Part shown: one piece after another, positions 8,107-16,838 of the stretch
How positions within the stretch are numbered: position 1 is the stretch's first letter
Layout: each line of letters begins with the position of its first letter
Origin: Rahnella sp. AA
Lineage (GTDB): Bacteria > Pseudomonadota > Gammaproteobacteria > Enterobacterales > Enterobacteriaceae
Direction of reading: 5' to 3'
Length of the DNA: 64,000 bases
NCBI RefSeq assembly: GCF_002834385.1
Contig: NZ_PITQ01000005.1
Span: forward strand, 248,001 to 312,000
The notes under the pieces: generated by a model
What the model was told of the DNA's origin: nothing
Seen by the model: the letters and a program-made list of their open reading frames with translations, nothing else
The model's database searches: none
Translations under genes and position numbers: made by a program

Positions 8107-10161
8107 TTACTTCTCTTTCATCTGCTGCAATATCGGGCCGCACTGGTTTTCTTCGTTGTCGCTTGGGGAAATCAGTGCGAGCAACGCAGCGGCCGGGGCG
8201 ACGACCGCGCCGAGAGCGACCGCAGCGGCACCACGGGCGATCAGCGGGCCGGGTTTGACACCGGCGTCCGGATTTTTGTAGGTGCCGCGCACATACAGCG
8301 GTGAACGCAGCGTCAGAATACGCACGCCCTTGCTTTCCGGATTGATCGACAAATCCAGCCGTTCCGTCGCCATATTGGTGTTCCCGGTAATGTTAATCAC
8401 CGCGTTCTCGGTATCGAACACAAACAGTCGCGGCGTCACCAGTCCGTTCCTGACGTTCACGTTGGCGGCGGCGCAATTAATCGCGACTTCATCATCGCCG
8501 AACAGTTTGCTGACCACGTAGTTCCCCACGTTCAGCCCGGCCAGTTCCATCAGACCACGGCTGATCACGCCGTCATTGATGAGAATTTTCATGTCGCCGT
8601 TGCTGGTGCCGAGCAATGCCGCCACAGAATTCCCGGTGCCGGTCAGCGTTGCATCGCCATTGAGATCACCCAGGCTGCGCTCCATCGATTGTACGCTCGG
8701 CAGCAACTGTTTCAGTTTCAGCTTACGTGCATGAATATCGGCACGCGCCTGCATCGGCGATTTGTCGCCTTCCAGCCGGATGGTGGAATTGAGGTTACCG
8801 CCCGCCACGCCAAAGCGCAGAGGGTCGAGCAGAATTTCGCCGTCGGTCAGTTTGAGGTGCGTACTTAAATCGCTGAGCGGCAGGGATTTACCATGCTCAA
8901 TGCGGTTCGCGCTAAATTTCACATCCGCATCCATCACGCGCCAGCTTTTGGTATCAAACTTCTCAACCGGCAGCACTTTATCGGCAGGCTGGCGGGTCGT
9001 CTCGCCGCGCTTCGCTTTATCCGTATTGGAATCGGCTCCGATAAGCGGCGCCAGATCGGCAAAGCGCAGCTGTTTGGACACCACGTCACCGGTCAGTTTC
9101 GGTCTCGGCTTGCTGGCCTGATACGTCAGCGAGCCGTGAATATCGCTGTCGCCAATCTCGCCGTTAAAGTTCTGATAGCGGTAAATTGCGCCGTTCTTCC
9201 CGTGCAATGTCGCCGACAAATGGCCGTCGGTAGAATACGGCGGGGTTTGCGGCAGCAGGACGCCGGTCAGACCGTACAAATCAGACAGCGTCTGCCCGGA
9301 GAATTTCAGGCGTAAATCCAGACCGCCGAGATTCATCGGATCCTGTAATGTCCCGGCGACGGCAACGCGGGTTTTTCCCGAACGCACATCCGCCTGTAAC
9401 GGGAACAGTGCATCCGGGTCTTTCAGCGCCAGCATTCCGCCAATTTTCCCGCTGCCCGACAGGGATTCGCCGTTGTATTTACCGTCGACTTTCCAGCCAA
9501 ATACATAAGGCGGGGTTTTGGTTTTCGGCGAATCTTTCTTATCGCCGACCACTTCCGTAAACGGCAGCGGTTTACCCAGCGGATCGATCACCGCACGGAA
9601 ATCGGCTTTGAGTTTGGCATCCTTGTAGTCAATCTGCCCGCGATCAAACACGATATCATTGAGGGTAAATGACCAGGCTGACGGCGGTTGTGCCGGGTCT
9701 TTGGTGTCGCTGTTGGCGAGATTGAACGTCCAGTTATTTTTACCATTATCCAGACGCAGCAGAGAGGCATCCGGCTGTTTCAGCCAGAGAGTGGGGATCA
9801 GCACTTCTTTATGCAGCAGCGCGAGCGGCGCAATGCTGGCATCGACGCGGGCGAGTTTCACCATCTGTGCGTCTTTTTCGCCGGTCTGAACGTCGGAAGG
9901 GTTTCCAAGCACGATATCTTCCGCATGGATATGCGGCCACGGCACCCAGGCCCGCCAGCCTGTTTCATCTTTTTGACGCGACCAGTCCACGCCCAGATCA
10001 CCACGTATGGCGAATTGCCGGTTCAGCTCGGTGCTGACTTTTTGGTTAATGGTGGGTTTGAGGCGGTTCCAGTCGAACATCGCGATGAAAATCACGATGG
10101 CAATCAACAGAATAACAATCACACCTGCAACCCAGGAGATCACTTTACCTGTGCGCGTCAT
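8107..10161 (-). CDS. yhjG: AsmA-family protein YhjG
   Basis: A 684-residue AsmA-like protein with one N-terminal membrane helix (about residues 8-30) and a long beta-rich periplasmic body, ending in a hydrophobic Ala/Leu-rich stretch and QCGPILQQMKEK. AsmA-like proteins are thought to move or organise phospholipids between the membranes; the role of YhjG itself is not known. Length and position agree with E. coli YhjG (686 aa), next to pdeH. ATG at 10161 is preceded by AAAGGAAC. The 3' end is only 11 bp from the higBA operator. Confidence 0.88.
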   Translation of the reverse strand: MTRTGKVISWVAGVIVILLIAIVIFIAMFDWNRLKPTINQKVSTELNRQFAIRGDLGVDWSRQKDETGWRAWVPWPHIHAEDIVLGNPSDVQTGEKDAQMVKLARVDASIAPLALLHKEVLIPTLWLKQPDASLLRLDNGKNNWTFNLANSDTKDPAQPPSAWSFTLNDIVFDRGQIDYKDAKLKADFRAVIDPLGKPLPFTEVVGDKKDSPKTKTPPYVFGWKVDGKYNGESLSGSGKIGGMLALKDPDALFPLQADVRSGKTRVAVAGTLQDPMNLGGLDLRLKFSGQTLSDLYGLTGVLLPQTPPYSTDGHLSATLHGKNGAIYRYQNFNGEIGDSDIHGSLTYQASKPRPKLTGDVVSKQLRFADLAPLIGADSNTDKAKRGETTRQPADKVLPVEKFDTKSWRVMDADVKFSANRIEHGKSLPLSDLSTHLKLTDGEILLDPLRFGVAGGNLNSTIRLEGDKSPMQARADIHARKLKLKQLLPSVQSMERSLGDLNGDATLTGTGNSVAALLGTSNGDMKILINDGVISRGLMELAGLNVGNYVVSKLFGDDEVAINCAAANVNVRNGLVTPRLFVFDTENAVINITGNTNMATERLDLSINPESKGVRILTLRSPLYVRGTYKNPDAGVKPGPLIARGAAAVALGAVVAPAAALLALISPSDNEENQCGPILQQMKEK

Positions 10162-10373
10162 AACGCTGTTCCTTTCAGACGGTTAACGAGTCCCAAGGTT
10201 TAACCATAGTTGAATTCGTCACAGCTTGCCGGAAACGGCCTGCACCTGAAGGGAAAATGCGTAGGGAAGAGACGTCAGTAAAATCTTTAAAATCAGCATG
10301 ATGATAATGCATCACACCACATCAACTCGCCAGGCACTTTGAGAGTTTGCCTCAGCGGGTAAGGTGTGATTCA

Positions 10374-11150
10374 TTACCCTTTGAAATGTATTGGCAGATT
10401 ATCCAGGCCATCAAACATGGCCGGACGGGCCAGATAATACCCCTGTGCGGCGAGCGCATCTGAGTTGCAAACCATGGCCCATTCCGCGGCAGTCTCAACA
10501 CCTTCGATGATCACGCCCTTACTGTAGCGATTCATCAATGTCACCAGCGTATAGAACAGCCTCGATCCTTCGTCGCTCTGACCCAACAGAATAAACAAAT
10601 CGCGGGCGATTTTGATGTATTCGTAATGCCAGGTCGTGAAAGAAGAGAAGTTGGCAATCCCCTGACCAAAATCATCGAGCCACAACCGGTCCGATTGCTC
10701 GATTTGCGACAGCGGAATACTCAGCGCATTCTCAGCGCTTTCAACCAGTTCGAAACGGACGTAAGGCATCGCACTGATTTGCGCACGCAGCGCGCTGTCA
10801 GATTGCAGCATTTCCAACACCTGGCCATCAACGTTAATAGAAGCCAGTAACTCATGTTCGACGAACAGATTCTGCCAGCGCTGCAGCAGGTCGAGCTGTT
10901 CCTGCACGATTTGCAGGCGCTTACCCACCGCGATCGCGACAAAATATTCTTCAGGTGAAATGAATTTATGCGGATTCGACGGGTGAAAAACCCCGGTCAG
11001 CAATTCAATTCCCAACAGTTTTCCTGTGGTGCGGTAAATAGGTTGAAAACGATACACTCTCTGACACTGACGCCAGTAAGACTGTGCTTTTACGCGCTCA
11101 ATCGCGGTAAAAGAAGGCGTAATCAGCCCTAACATCATCTTAGTTATCAT
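10374..11150 (-). CDS. pdeH: Cyclic-di-GMP phosphodiesterase PdeH (YhjH), EAL domain
   Basis: Degrades cyclic-di-GMP to pGpG in the cytoplasm and so frees the flagellar motor from YcgR. The 258-residue protein is a stand-alone EAL domain. The signature is ELL as in E. coli PdeH, and the other catalytic residues are visible: NVDG, FELVE, LDDFG, YIKIARD and IEGVET. A textbook FliA promoter lies at 11266-11292, placing it in the flagellar regulon with ycgR. ATG 11150 is chosen by alignment to the E. coli N-terminus; ATG 11138 is possible. E. coli has the same neighbour order yhjG-pdeH-kdgK. Confidence 0.94.
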   Translation of the reverse strand: MITKMMLGLITPSFTAIERVKAQSYWRQCQRVYRFQPIYRTTGKLLGIELLTGVFHPSNPHKFISPEEYFVAIAVGKRLQIVQEQLDLLQRWQNLFVEHELLASINVDGQVLEMLQSDSALRAQISAMPYVRFELVESAENALSIPLSQIEQSDRLWLDDFGQGIANFSSFTTWHYEYIKIARDLFILLGQSDEGSRLFYTLVTLMNRYSKGVIIEGVETAAEWAMVCNSDALAAQGYYLARPAMFDGLDNLPIHFKG

Positions 11151-11265
11151 ATTTTTCTGCCGTCATGAATAAGAATCAGATCATCAGGGGACATGCGGCA
11201 ACATGTGTTGCGTGACTACAATGTGATTAGTAGCCCGATTTCCTGGCTTTCGTTAGTAGAGATAT

Positions 11266-11292
11266 CTATCGGCGCTGCGCGGGGAAACTTTA
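11266..11292 (-). promoter_or_regulatory. FliA (sigma-28) promoter for pdeH
   Basis: Read on the minus strand: TAAAGTTT (11292-11285), an 11-nt spacer and GCCGATAG (11273-11266). The -35 box is perfect and the -10 box has one mismatch to GCCGATAA. It lies about 115 bp upstream of the pdeH start. Confidence 0.9.
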
Positions 11293-11427
11293 ATCACTCC
11301 GCATTTCTCGCCACTCTGCCCGCATAAAAAACCAAAAAGGCCGGCTGGCGGTTCTTTTCATCAGCTTCTACAGTGGGGATCTGGCCTCAGATTGTTTCCC
11401 TTTTGCTAACCCGATACGGAGAAAAAA

Positions 11428-11631
11428 ATGCCCTACGTCAATATCAAAATCACCCGCGAAGGCGCGACCGCAGAACAGAAAAAAGCGCTCATCGCCGGCG
11501 TAACTCAGCTGCTGGTCGAGACGCTGGGTAAAAATCCGGCCACCACGGTCGTGGTCATTGATGAAGTCGATACCGATAACTGGGGCATTGGTGGCCGGCC
11601 GGTGACCGAACTGCGTCAGGAAAGCCAGTAA
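11428..11631 (+). CDS. 4-oxalocrotonate tautomerase-family protein
   Basis: A 67-residue tautomerase. After removal of Met the N-terminus is Pro (PYVNIKITREG), the catalytic base of this superfamily, and the C-terminal part has the usual WGIGGRP. Members ketonise dienols or act on related keto acids; the physiological substrate here is unknown. GGAG lies eight bases before the ATG. It is a single gene: a terminator follows at 11653-11680. Being next to kdgK could hint at hexuronate or keto-acid metabolism, but that is only an inference from position. Confidence 0.85.
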   Translation: MPYVNIKITREGATAEQKKALIAGVTQLLVETLGKNPATTVVVIDEVDTDNWGIGGRPVTELRQESQ

Positions 11632-11652
11632 CCTCCCCACAGTGATACCCCA

Positions 11653-11680
11653 GGTGGAAGTTCTGCTGCTTCCACTTTTA
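11653..11680 (+). terminator. Intrinsic terminator after the tautomerase gene
   Basis: GTGGAAG (11654-11660) pairs with CTTCCAC (11669-11675), an 8-nt loop, followed by TTTTA. Confidence 0.75.
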
Positions 11681-11836
11681 CCCTCCTTTTATTTCATTTT
11701 TTCGCTTCCTGCCTAAAAAAATAAAACCTCGTTTTAATTTATTTGACTGACCGCATTCTTATGAAGAGACTAGAGCGCAATAATGACGGTCTTTTCTTTC
11801 CTTTCGTTTTATTGCTTCAGACATAGGCCAGGTACA

Positions 11837-12775
11837 ATGACCAGCAAAAATATTGCCGTTATCGGCGAATGCATGATCGAATTGTCTCAGAAAGGCGATG
11901 CCCTTCACCGTGGTTTTGGTGGCGACACGCTAAACACGTCTGTTTATATTTCCCGCCAGGTTTCGCCTGAAGCGCTGAACGTGCACTACGTGACGGCACT
12001 CGGCAACGACAGTTTCAGCAATGAAATGCTGGAAGCGTGGCAGCAGGAAGGTGTCCACACCTCGCTGACACAGCGTCTTGAAAACAAACTGCCGGGTCTG
12101 TATGTGATTGAAACGGACAGCACCGGCGAGCGCACTTTCTATTACTGGCGTAATGACGCCGCTGCGCGCTACTGGCTCGACAGCCCGCAATCCGAAGAGA
12201 TTTGCCAGAAGCTGGCAGAGTTTGATTATCTGTACCTGAGCGGTATCAGCCTGGCGATCCTTAACGATGAAAGCCGCAAACGCCTGATGACACTGCTACA
12301 GGCCTGCCGTTCACGCGGCGGGAAAGTCATTTTCGACAACAACTACCGTCCGCGCCTGTGGGCCAGCAAAGAGCAAACTCAGGCTGCGTACAACGCGATG
12401 CTTTCCTGCACCGATATCGCCTTCCTGACTCTGGACGACGAAGACATGTTATGGGGCAAAAAGCCGTATGACGAAGTCATCGCGCGCACTCATGCGCTGG
12501 GCGTCAGCGAAGTGGTGGTTAAACGTGGAGCCGACAGTTGTATCGTCTCCAGCGCTGAAGGCGATCTGCACGACGTGCCTGCGGTGAAGTTGCCGAAAGA
12601 GAAAGTGATTGATACCACTGCGGCGGGCGATTCGTTCAGCGCCGGATATCTGGCTGTGCGTCTGACCGGCGGAACCGCAGTAGAAGCCGCCGTGCGCGGG
12701 CATGAGACGGCGAGTACAGTGATTCAGCATCGCGGGGCGATTATCCCGGTGGAGTTTATGCCAAACCGGGCATAA
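11837..12775 (+). CDS. kdgK: 2-dehydro-3-deoxygluconokinase KdgK
   Basis: Phosphorylates 2-keto-3-deoxygluconate (KDG) with ATP to KDPG, the last step that feeds pectin and hexuronate breakdown into the Entner-Doudoroff pathway. A 312-residue PfkB-family sugar kinase, starting IAVIGECMIELSQKGD, with the N-terminal glycine motif GFGGDTLN and the C-terminal signature DTTAAGDSFSAGY, where Asp of GD is the catalytic base. Length equals E. coli KdgK (309 aa). ATG 11837 is chosen because AGG sits just upstream and the alignment starts here; earlier in-frame codons add only low-quality residues. Confidence 0.95.
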   Translation: MTSKNIAVIGECMIELSQKGDALHRGFGGDTLNTSVYISRQVSPEALNVHYVTALGNDSFSNEMLEAWQQEGVHTSLTQRLENKLPGLYVIETDSTGERTFYYWRNDAAARYWLDSPQSEEICQKLAEFDYLYLSGISLAILNDESRKRLMTLLQACRSRGGKVIFDNNYRPRLWASKEQTQAAYNAMLSCTDIAFLTLDDEDMLWGKKPYDEVIARTHALGVSEVVVKRGADSCIVSSAEGDLHDVPAVKLPKEKVIDTTAAGDSFSAGYLAVRLTGGTAVEAAVRGHETASTVIQHRGAIIPVEFMPNRA

Positions 12776-12824
12776 GGCGGTTTTCGCTTGCCAGCGGGGG
12801 GCGCTTGCAGCAAATGGCTGGACC

Positions 12825-13084
12825 GAGAAGATTTCGGTTTTTCAATTGCGGTGATCACTTGACGCACTGCGCCGAAACCGACCAAAGAGGCCCAGGACGG
12901 GGCCTCTTTGGAATCTCCACGTCTTTTTTACTGCGCGCTATCGCTCGCTGGCTATGTTTCAGAAACGCCTGCTAGTGCCGCAAACTCCGCCGCTGCGCGG
13001 TACTCTCACTTCGGGTTCGAACCTGCTCGAAAAAACACTCTCGCTGTTTCTCACCACTCACTCGACGTCGTTTTGAAAGCGGCC
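12825..13084 (+). repeat. Non-coding repeat, left copy (~260 bp), after kdgK
   Basis: This copy begins 50 bp after the kdgK stop and is repeated in inverted orientation at 13198-13443. Shared blocks include GGTTTTTCAATTGCGGTGA, GCGCCGAAACCGACCAA, CGCTATCGCTCGCTGGCTAT and GAAAGCGGCC at the inner end. Inside, CCAAAGAGGCCC (12882-12893) and GGGCCTCTTTGG (12900-12911) form a perfect 12-bp hairpin that may end kdgK transcription. There is no convincing gene in 12776-13477. Confidence 0.85.
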
Positions 13085-13197
13085 ACAAACTTTCTAATTC
13101 GCAACCTCACTACTGAATGTTAATTATAAAACGAGTGAATCTTCTCGCCTGAAGTTAAGCAAGAAAACAGAATGCTGTTGAATTTAGATAAGCCTCC

Positions 13198-13443
13198 GGC
13201 CGCTTTCAGAAAGCTTGCCGAGCGAAGTGTTTCGAGACCTATGGCTCGAAACCGAGCAAGGGAACCGCGTAGCGGCAAGATTTCGCGGCAATAACTGCCG
13301 TGGCTGAAACATAGCCAGCGAGCGATAGCGCGTGTTGAAAAAAGCGGGGAGAGATCCAAGAGAGGGACCGCACTTCCCTCTCTTGGTCGGTTTCGGCGCA
13401 ACAAGCTAAGCGGTCACCGCAATTGAAAAACCGAAACTTTCTC
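13198..13443 (-). repeat. Non-coding repeat, right copy (~246 bp), after yhjJ
   Basis: Inverted, diverged copy of 12825-13084, starting 35 bp after the yhjJ stop when read on the minus strand. Its hairpin, CCAAGAGAGGGA (13356-13367) with TCCCTCTCTTGG (13375-13386), is a perfect 12-bp stem whose sequence differs from that of the left copy. The stem is therefore conserved as structure. Each copy faces the same way as the gene it follows. Confidence 0.85.
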
Positions 13444-13477
13444 CATCTTAAAACGAGGATAAATAAGGGCCCAACCC

Positions 13478-14995
13478 TTATTGAGCAGTCGCTGCCGCCG
13501 AAGCCGCTGGCACTTCACCCGCCGGGGTATCCCCCGCCGGAGCGGTCTCCACTGGCGCCATAATTTTATCGTAGATGGCTCTCAGCTCACCCGCATTCAG
13601 CTCCGGCTCACCCTTAGGCTGTGCCACAAGCAATGCCGGATCCCGCGATAACTGCTGTTTGAGTTCCTGATTCAATACCGGCAAGGTCAGCGTGGTGAGG
13701 AATTGCTGACGCAACTGCTGATACTGCTCAGGGGCAATATCCACAACACCGTTTTGCTGTGAACGTAAACGCTGGCTCATCAGCACATCAGTGTCTGTAC
13801 GGGCGTAAGTCGCGAAAAGTTTGCTCAGCTGATCGTTCTTTTGCGCAATCAGTGCATCAAACTCAGCCTGCGAAATCCCTTTATCGCGGACGGTCAGTAG
13901 CTCTTCCGACAGACGCTTAAACAATTCTGCCAGTTTGGCCTGTGGCGCTTCAATGCGGATAGCACACTGCGCGCGCTGATACTGCACGTTACAGTCAAAA
14001 CCCAGTCCCGGGCCCGGTACTGTTGCATCTTTTTTGCTTTCAAAGGCATCTTTCAGCTGTTCCTGTAAATGCCAGAACAGCGCTTCGCGGGCTAAATCGC
14101 TGCGCCAGTATGCGGCCAGCGCCTGTGAATCCTGAATCGGCTGCCACGCGTTATCCCACATTAATGAGAGACGATCCTGCGTCAGATTCCCGTCCATCAT
14201 CGTCATGGATTTGGAGGTGACTTCAGACAACGTCGGCAACGTTTGTGGCGTCTGGCGGTTGCCTTTCAGCGGCGAGAATATCCGGTTGATTTGTTCACCC
14301 AGAGCACGGCTGTCAACATTGCCCACGACAAACAGTGTCATCGCATCTGGCGTATACCACTGATGATAAAACTTGGTCAGCGCTTCAATATTGATCGGTT
14401 TAGCCGGCAGTTGATCCGGGCTATGTCCCACCAGCGTTGAGCCGGCAACACGGGCACGCCACCAGGCATCTTGCGTATTTTGAGGCAATGAACCGACAGG
14501 ATCCTGCGGCTCCTGCCGTGCGGCACTCACCAGCGCAGGCGTTACAGAAACTTTACCTGCCGTGTTCGCCAGCCAGTTCAGCGCATCTTTCAGAAGTTCG
14601 GGGCGATTATTCGGCAGGCTCAGGTTATACATCGTGAAATCATACGAGCTGACGGCCGGTGGCAACGGACGCTGCGGATTAATGCTTTGCTGCCATAAAG
14701 ATTGTAACTGAGACGTGCTGAACCCTTCGCTGTGCATCAGTGCCAGACGGGGAAGGAAATGGGCGTAGCCCGTTTGCTGGGCCGATTCTGCCAGCGATCC
14801 GGTGCGCACCACCAGACGTAATTCAATGCGATCACTCGGGCGTTGCGGCGTGGTCAGCAACTGCCAGGTAAATCCATTGTCCAGTTTTCCCTGCTGCCAG
14901 GCAGGGTCAGGTTGTAATGCTTCTGCTTGCACATGACTTGCGGCTGCTGCCAGCAGCAATCCACCAATGAGTAACCGAATTTTGGTGCCCTGCAT
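13478..14995 (-). CDS. yhjJ: YhjJ, M16-type peptidase homologue lacking the zinc motif
   Basis: A 505-residue periplasmic protein of the insulinase (M16) fold. The N-terminus is a cleavable signal peptide (hydrophobic core LLIGGLLLAAAA, likely cut after HVQA). Two M16 half-domains follow, and the end is a Pro/Ala-rich tail. Where active members have the HxxEH zinc motif, the sequence reads GYAHFLPRLALMHSEG, so His-Phe-Leu is kept but the second half is lost. It should not be a metalloprotease by that mechanism. E. coli YhjJ (498 aa) is also annotated as a protein of this family without assigned function and has the same neighbours kdgK and dctA. Confidence 0.88.
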   Translation of the reverse strand: MQGTKIRLLIGGLLLAAAASHVQAEALQPDPAWQQGKLDNGFTWQLLTTPQRPSDRIELRLVVRTGSLAESAQQTGYAHFLPRLALMHSEGFSTSQLQSLWQQSINPQRPLPPAVSSYDFTMYNLSLPNNRPELLKDALNWLANTAGKVSVTPALVSAARQEPQDPVGSLPQNTQDAWWRARVAGSTLVGHSPDQLPAKPINIEALTKFYHQWYTPDAMTLFVVGNVDSRALGEQINRIFSPLKGNRQTPQTLPTLSEVTSKSMTMMDGNLTQDRLSLMWDNAWQPIQDSQALAAYWRSDLAREALFWHLQEQLKDAFESKKDATVPGPGLGFDCNVQYQRAQCAIRIEAPQAKLAELFKRLSEELLTVRDKGISQAEFDALIAQKNDQLSKLFATYARTDTDVLMSQRLRSQQNGVVDIAPEQYQQLRQQFLTTLTLPVLNQELKQQLSRDPALLVAQPKGEPELNAGELRAIYDKIMAPVETAPAGDTPAGEVPAASAAATAQ

Positions 14996-15206
14996 GTGAA
15001 CCCCTACGTAATGACTCTCTAATTTTCAATTTGCTGTCCTGCCGGTGTCGGTCGACTCGCCCACAGGAACTGAATGCGTATGTTAAGGACGGAAAATATA
15101 GCCCTTCGTTAGACCGCGTATTTTTCGCAATGTCACGCCGTCTGAGAAAATATTCTGGAAAATAGCGGCGGATGAGACGCCTGATGGGACATATTATGAA
15201 GATAAT

Positions 15207-15233
15207 CCACCGGTTACATCAAGTAACCGGTGG
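15207..15233 (-). terminator. Hairpin after dctA
   Basis: CCACCGGTTAC (15207-15217) pairs perfectly with GTAACCGGTGG (15223-15233) around a 5-nt loop, about 80 bp past the dctA stop. No strong T-run follows on the minus strand. It lies in the 317-bp gap 14996-15312 between dctA and the yhjJ promoter, where I see nothing else of note. Confidence 0.6.
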
Positions 15234-15312
15234 TTATTAGGAGAGATTGAGGCTAAATAAATGCGTTTATTGATGTCTTTCGCGATATTTTCATCCACTC
15301 AACGGCCATTAC

Positions 15313-16605
15313 TCAGAAACCTGAAGCTGACTTCTCGGCTTCTGTCAGCCCTTTCTGGCCGTTTAATGTCGCTTTTAATTGCCCTTCATCGAGCTGATCA
15401 CACCACTTAGCCACAACGATAGTGGCGACGCCATTACCGACCAGATTAGTCAGCGCACGGGCTTCTGACATAAAGCGATCAATACCCAGAATCAGCGCAA
15501 GCCCGGCAACCGGTAAATGGCCAACGGCAGACAGCGTTGCGGCCAGAACGATGAAACCACTGCCGGTCACGCCCGCTGCCCCTTTTGACGACAACAGCAG
15601 AACCACAATCAGGGTGATTTGATGCCAGATATCCATATGCGTATTGGTCGCCTGCGCGATAAAGACCGCCGCCATGGTCAGGTAAATCGAGGTACCGTCC
15701 AGGTTGAAAGAGTAGCCGGTCGGAATGACCAGGCCGACGACCGATTTCTTACAGCCCAGGCGTTCCATCTTGTCCAGCATCCGTGGCAAAGCAGATTCTG
15801 AAGAAGATGTTCCGAGAACAATCAGCAGTTCTTCTTTAATGTAGTTAACAAATTTGAAGATGCTGAAACCGGTGAAGCGCGCGATAAGCCCGAGAACCAC
15901 CACGACGAACAGAATACAGGTCAGGTAGAAGCACAGAATTAGCTGGCCGAGCTGCACCAGAGAACCGACGCCATATTTACCAATCGTGAACGCCATCGCC
16001 CCGAATGCCCCTAACGGCGCGAGACGCATGATCATATTGATGATGCCGAAAATGACCTGCGAGAAGCTTTCAATGACGTTGAAAATCAACTGACCTTTAT
16101 GGCCAAGGCGGTGCAGCGCAAAACCAAACAGCACGGCAAACAGCAGCACCTGCAAAATATTACCGCTGGCAAAGGCTCCGATCACACTCGACGGAATAAC
16201 ATCGAGCAGGAACGGGATAATGCCCTGGCTCTGCGCCTGTTCGGCGTAAACCGCCACGGCCTTGGCATCCAGCGCAGCCGGGTCGACGTTCATTCCTGCA
16301 CCCGGCTGGACGATATTCACAATCACCAGCCCGATAATCAATGCCAGCGTACTGACGATTTCAAAATAGAGCAGCGCAATCGCACCAGTACGGCCAACCG
16401 CCTTCATGCTTTCCATGCCCGCAATGCCGGTGACGACAGTACAGAAAATAACCGGCGCGATGATCATTTTGATTAATTTAACAAAACCATCACCTAACGG
16501 TTTCATTTGTGCGCCGATGTCCGGGTAGAAATGCCCCAGCAGCACACCCACGGTAATTGCCAAAAGAACCTGAAAATACAGGCTCCTGAAGAGAGATTTT
16601 TTCAT
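15313..16605 (-). CDS. dctA: C4-dicarboxylate transporter DctA
   Basis: Aerobic proton- or sodium-coupled uptake of succinate, fumarate, malate and related acids (DAACS family). The 430-residue protein has about eight membrane helices plus two re-entrant loops. Conserved motifs are [12 protein letters not shown] (serine-rich loop), [16 protein letters not shown] and [13 protein letters not shown]. It aligns with E. coli DctA (428 aa) from the first residues, which fixes the start at ATG 16605, with AGGATGG upstream; earlier in-frame codons are not supported. In E. coli dctA is induced through DcuSR; I could not identify a binding site in the 230-bp upstream gap. Confidence 0.96.
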   Translation of the reverse strand: MKKSLFRSLYFQVLLAITVGVLLGHFYPDIGAQMKPLGDGFVKLIKMIIAPVIFCTVVTGIAGMESMKAVGRTGAIALLYFEIVSTLALIIGLVIVNIVQPGAGMNVDPAALDAKAVAVYAEQAQSQGIIPFLLDVIPSSVIGAFASGNILQVLLFAVLFGFALHRLGHKGQLIFNVIESFSQVIFGIINMIMRLAPLGAFGAMAFTIGKYGVGSLVQLGQLILCFYLTCILFVVVVLGLIARFTGFSIFKFVNYIKEELLIVLGTSSSESALPRMLDKMERLGCKKSVVGLVIPTGYSFNLDGTSIYLTMAAVFIAQATNTHMDIWHQITLIVVLLLSSKGAAGVTGSGFIVLAATLSAVGHLPVAGLALILGIDRFMSEARALTNLVGNGVATIVVAKWCDQLDEGQLKATLNGQKGLTEAEKSASGF

Positions 16606-16838
16606 GATAACCATCCTGATGTGATTGCATCGCCCTTTGTTTTGTTCGTTCAAAGGTAATGAGGCGACAACGTGTAGGTAACACCAACACAACATGATGG
16701 AAATATTTTGTTTCCCTCTGCAATGACGACTCATGAAAAACCAGAGCGGAAAGCATTCAGCCAGGAATTAAGAAAGTAAAAAAAGTAAAAATCACGGGGA
16801 AATGGCAGACAGGAAAGTGTTTCCTGCCGCAGACGGGC

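Noticed and set aside
13010-13034. tRNA T-arm-like GGTTCGAACC in the left repeat copy
   Set aside because: No acceptor or anticodon stem can be formed around it, and the right copy does not keep it.
12908-13404. Two open frames of 71 and 94 codons between kdgK and yhjJ
   Set aside because: Both lie within the inverted repeats and follow no recognisable family.
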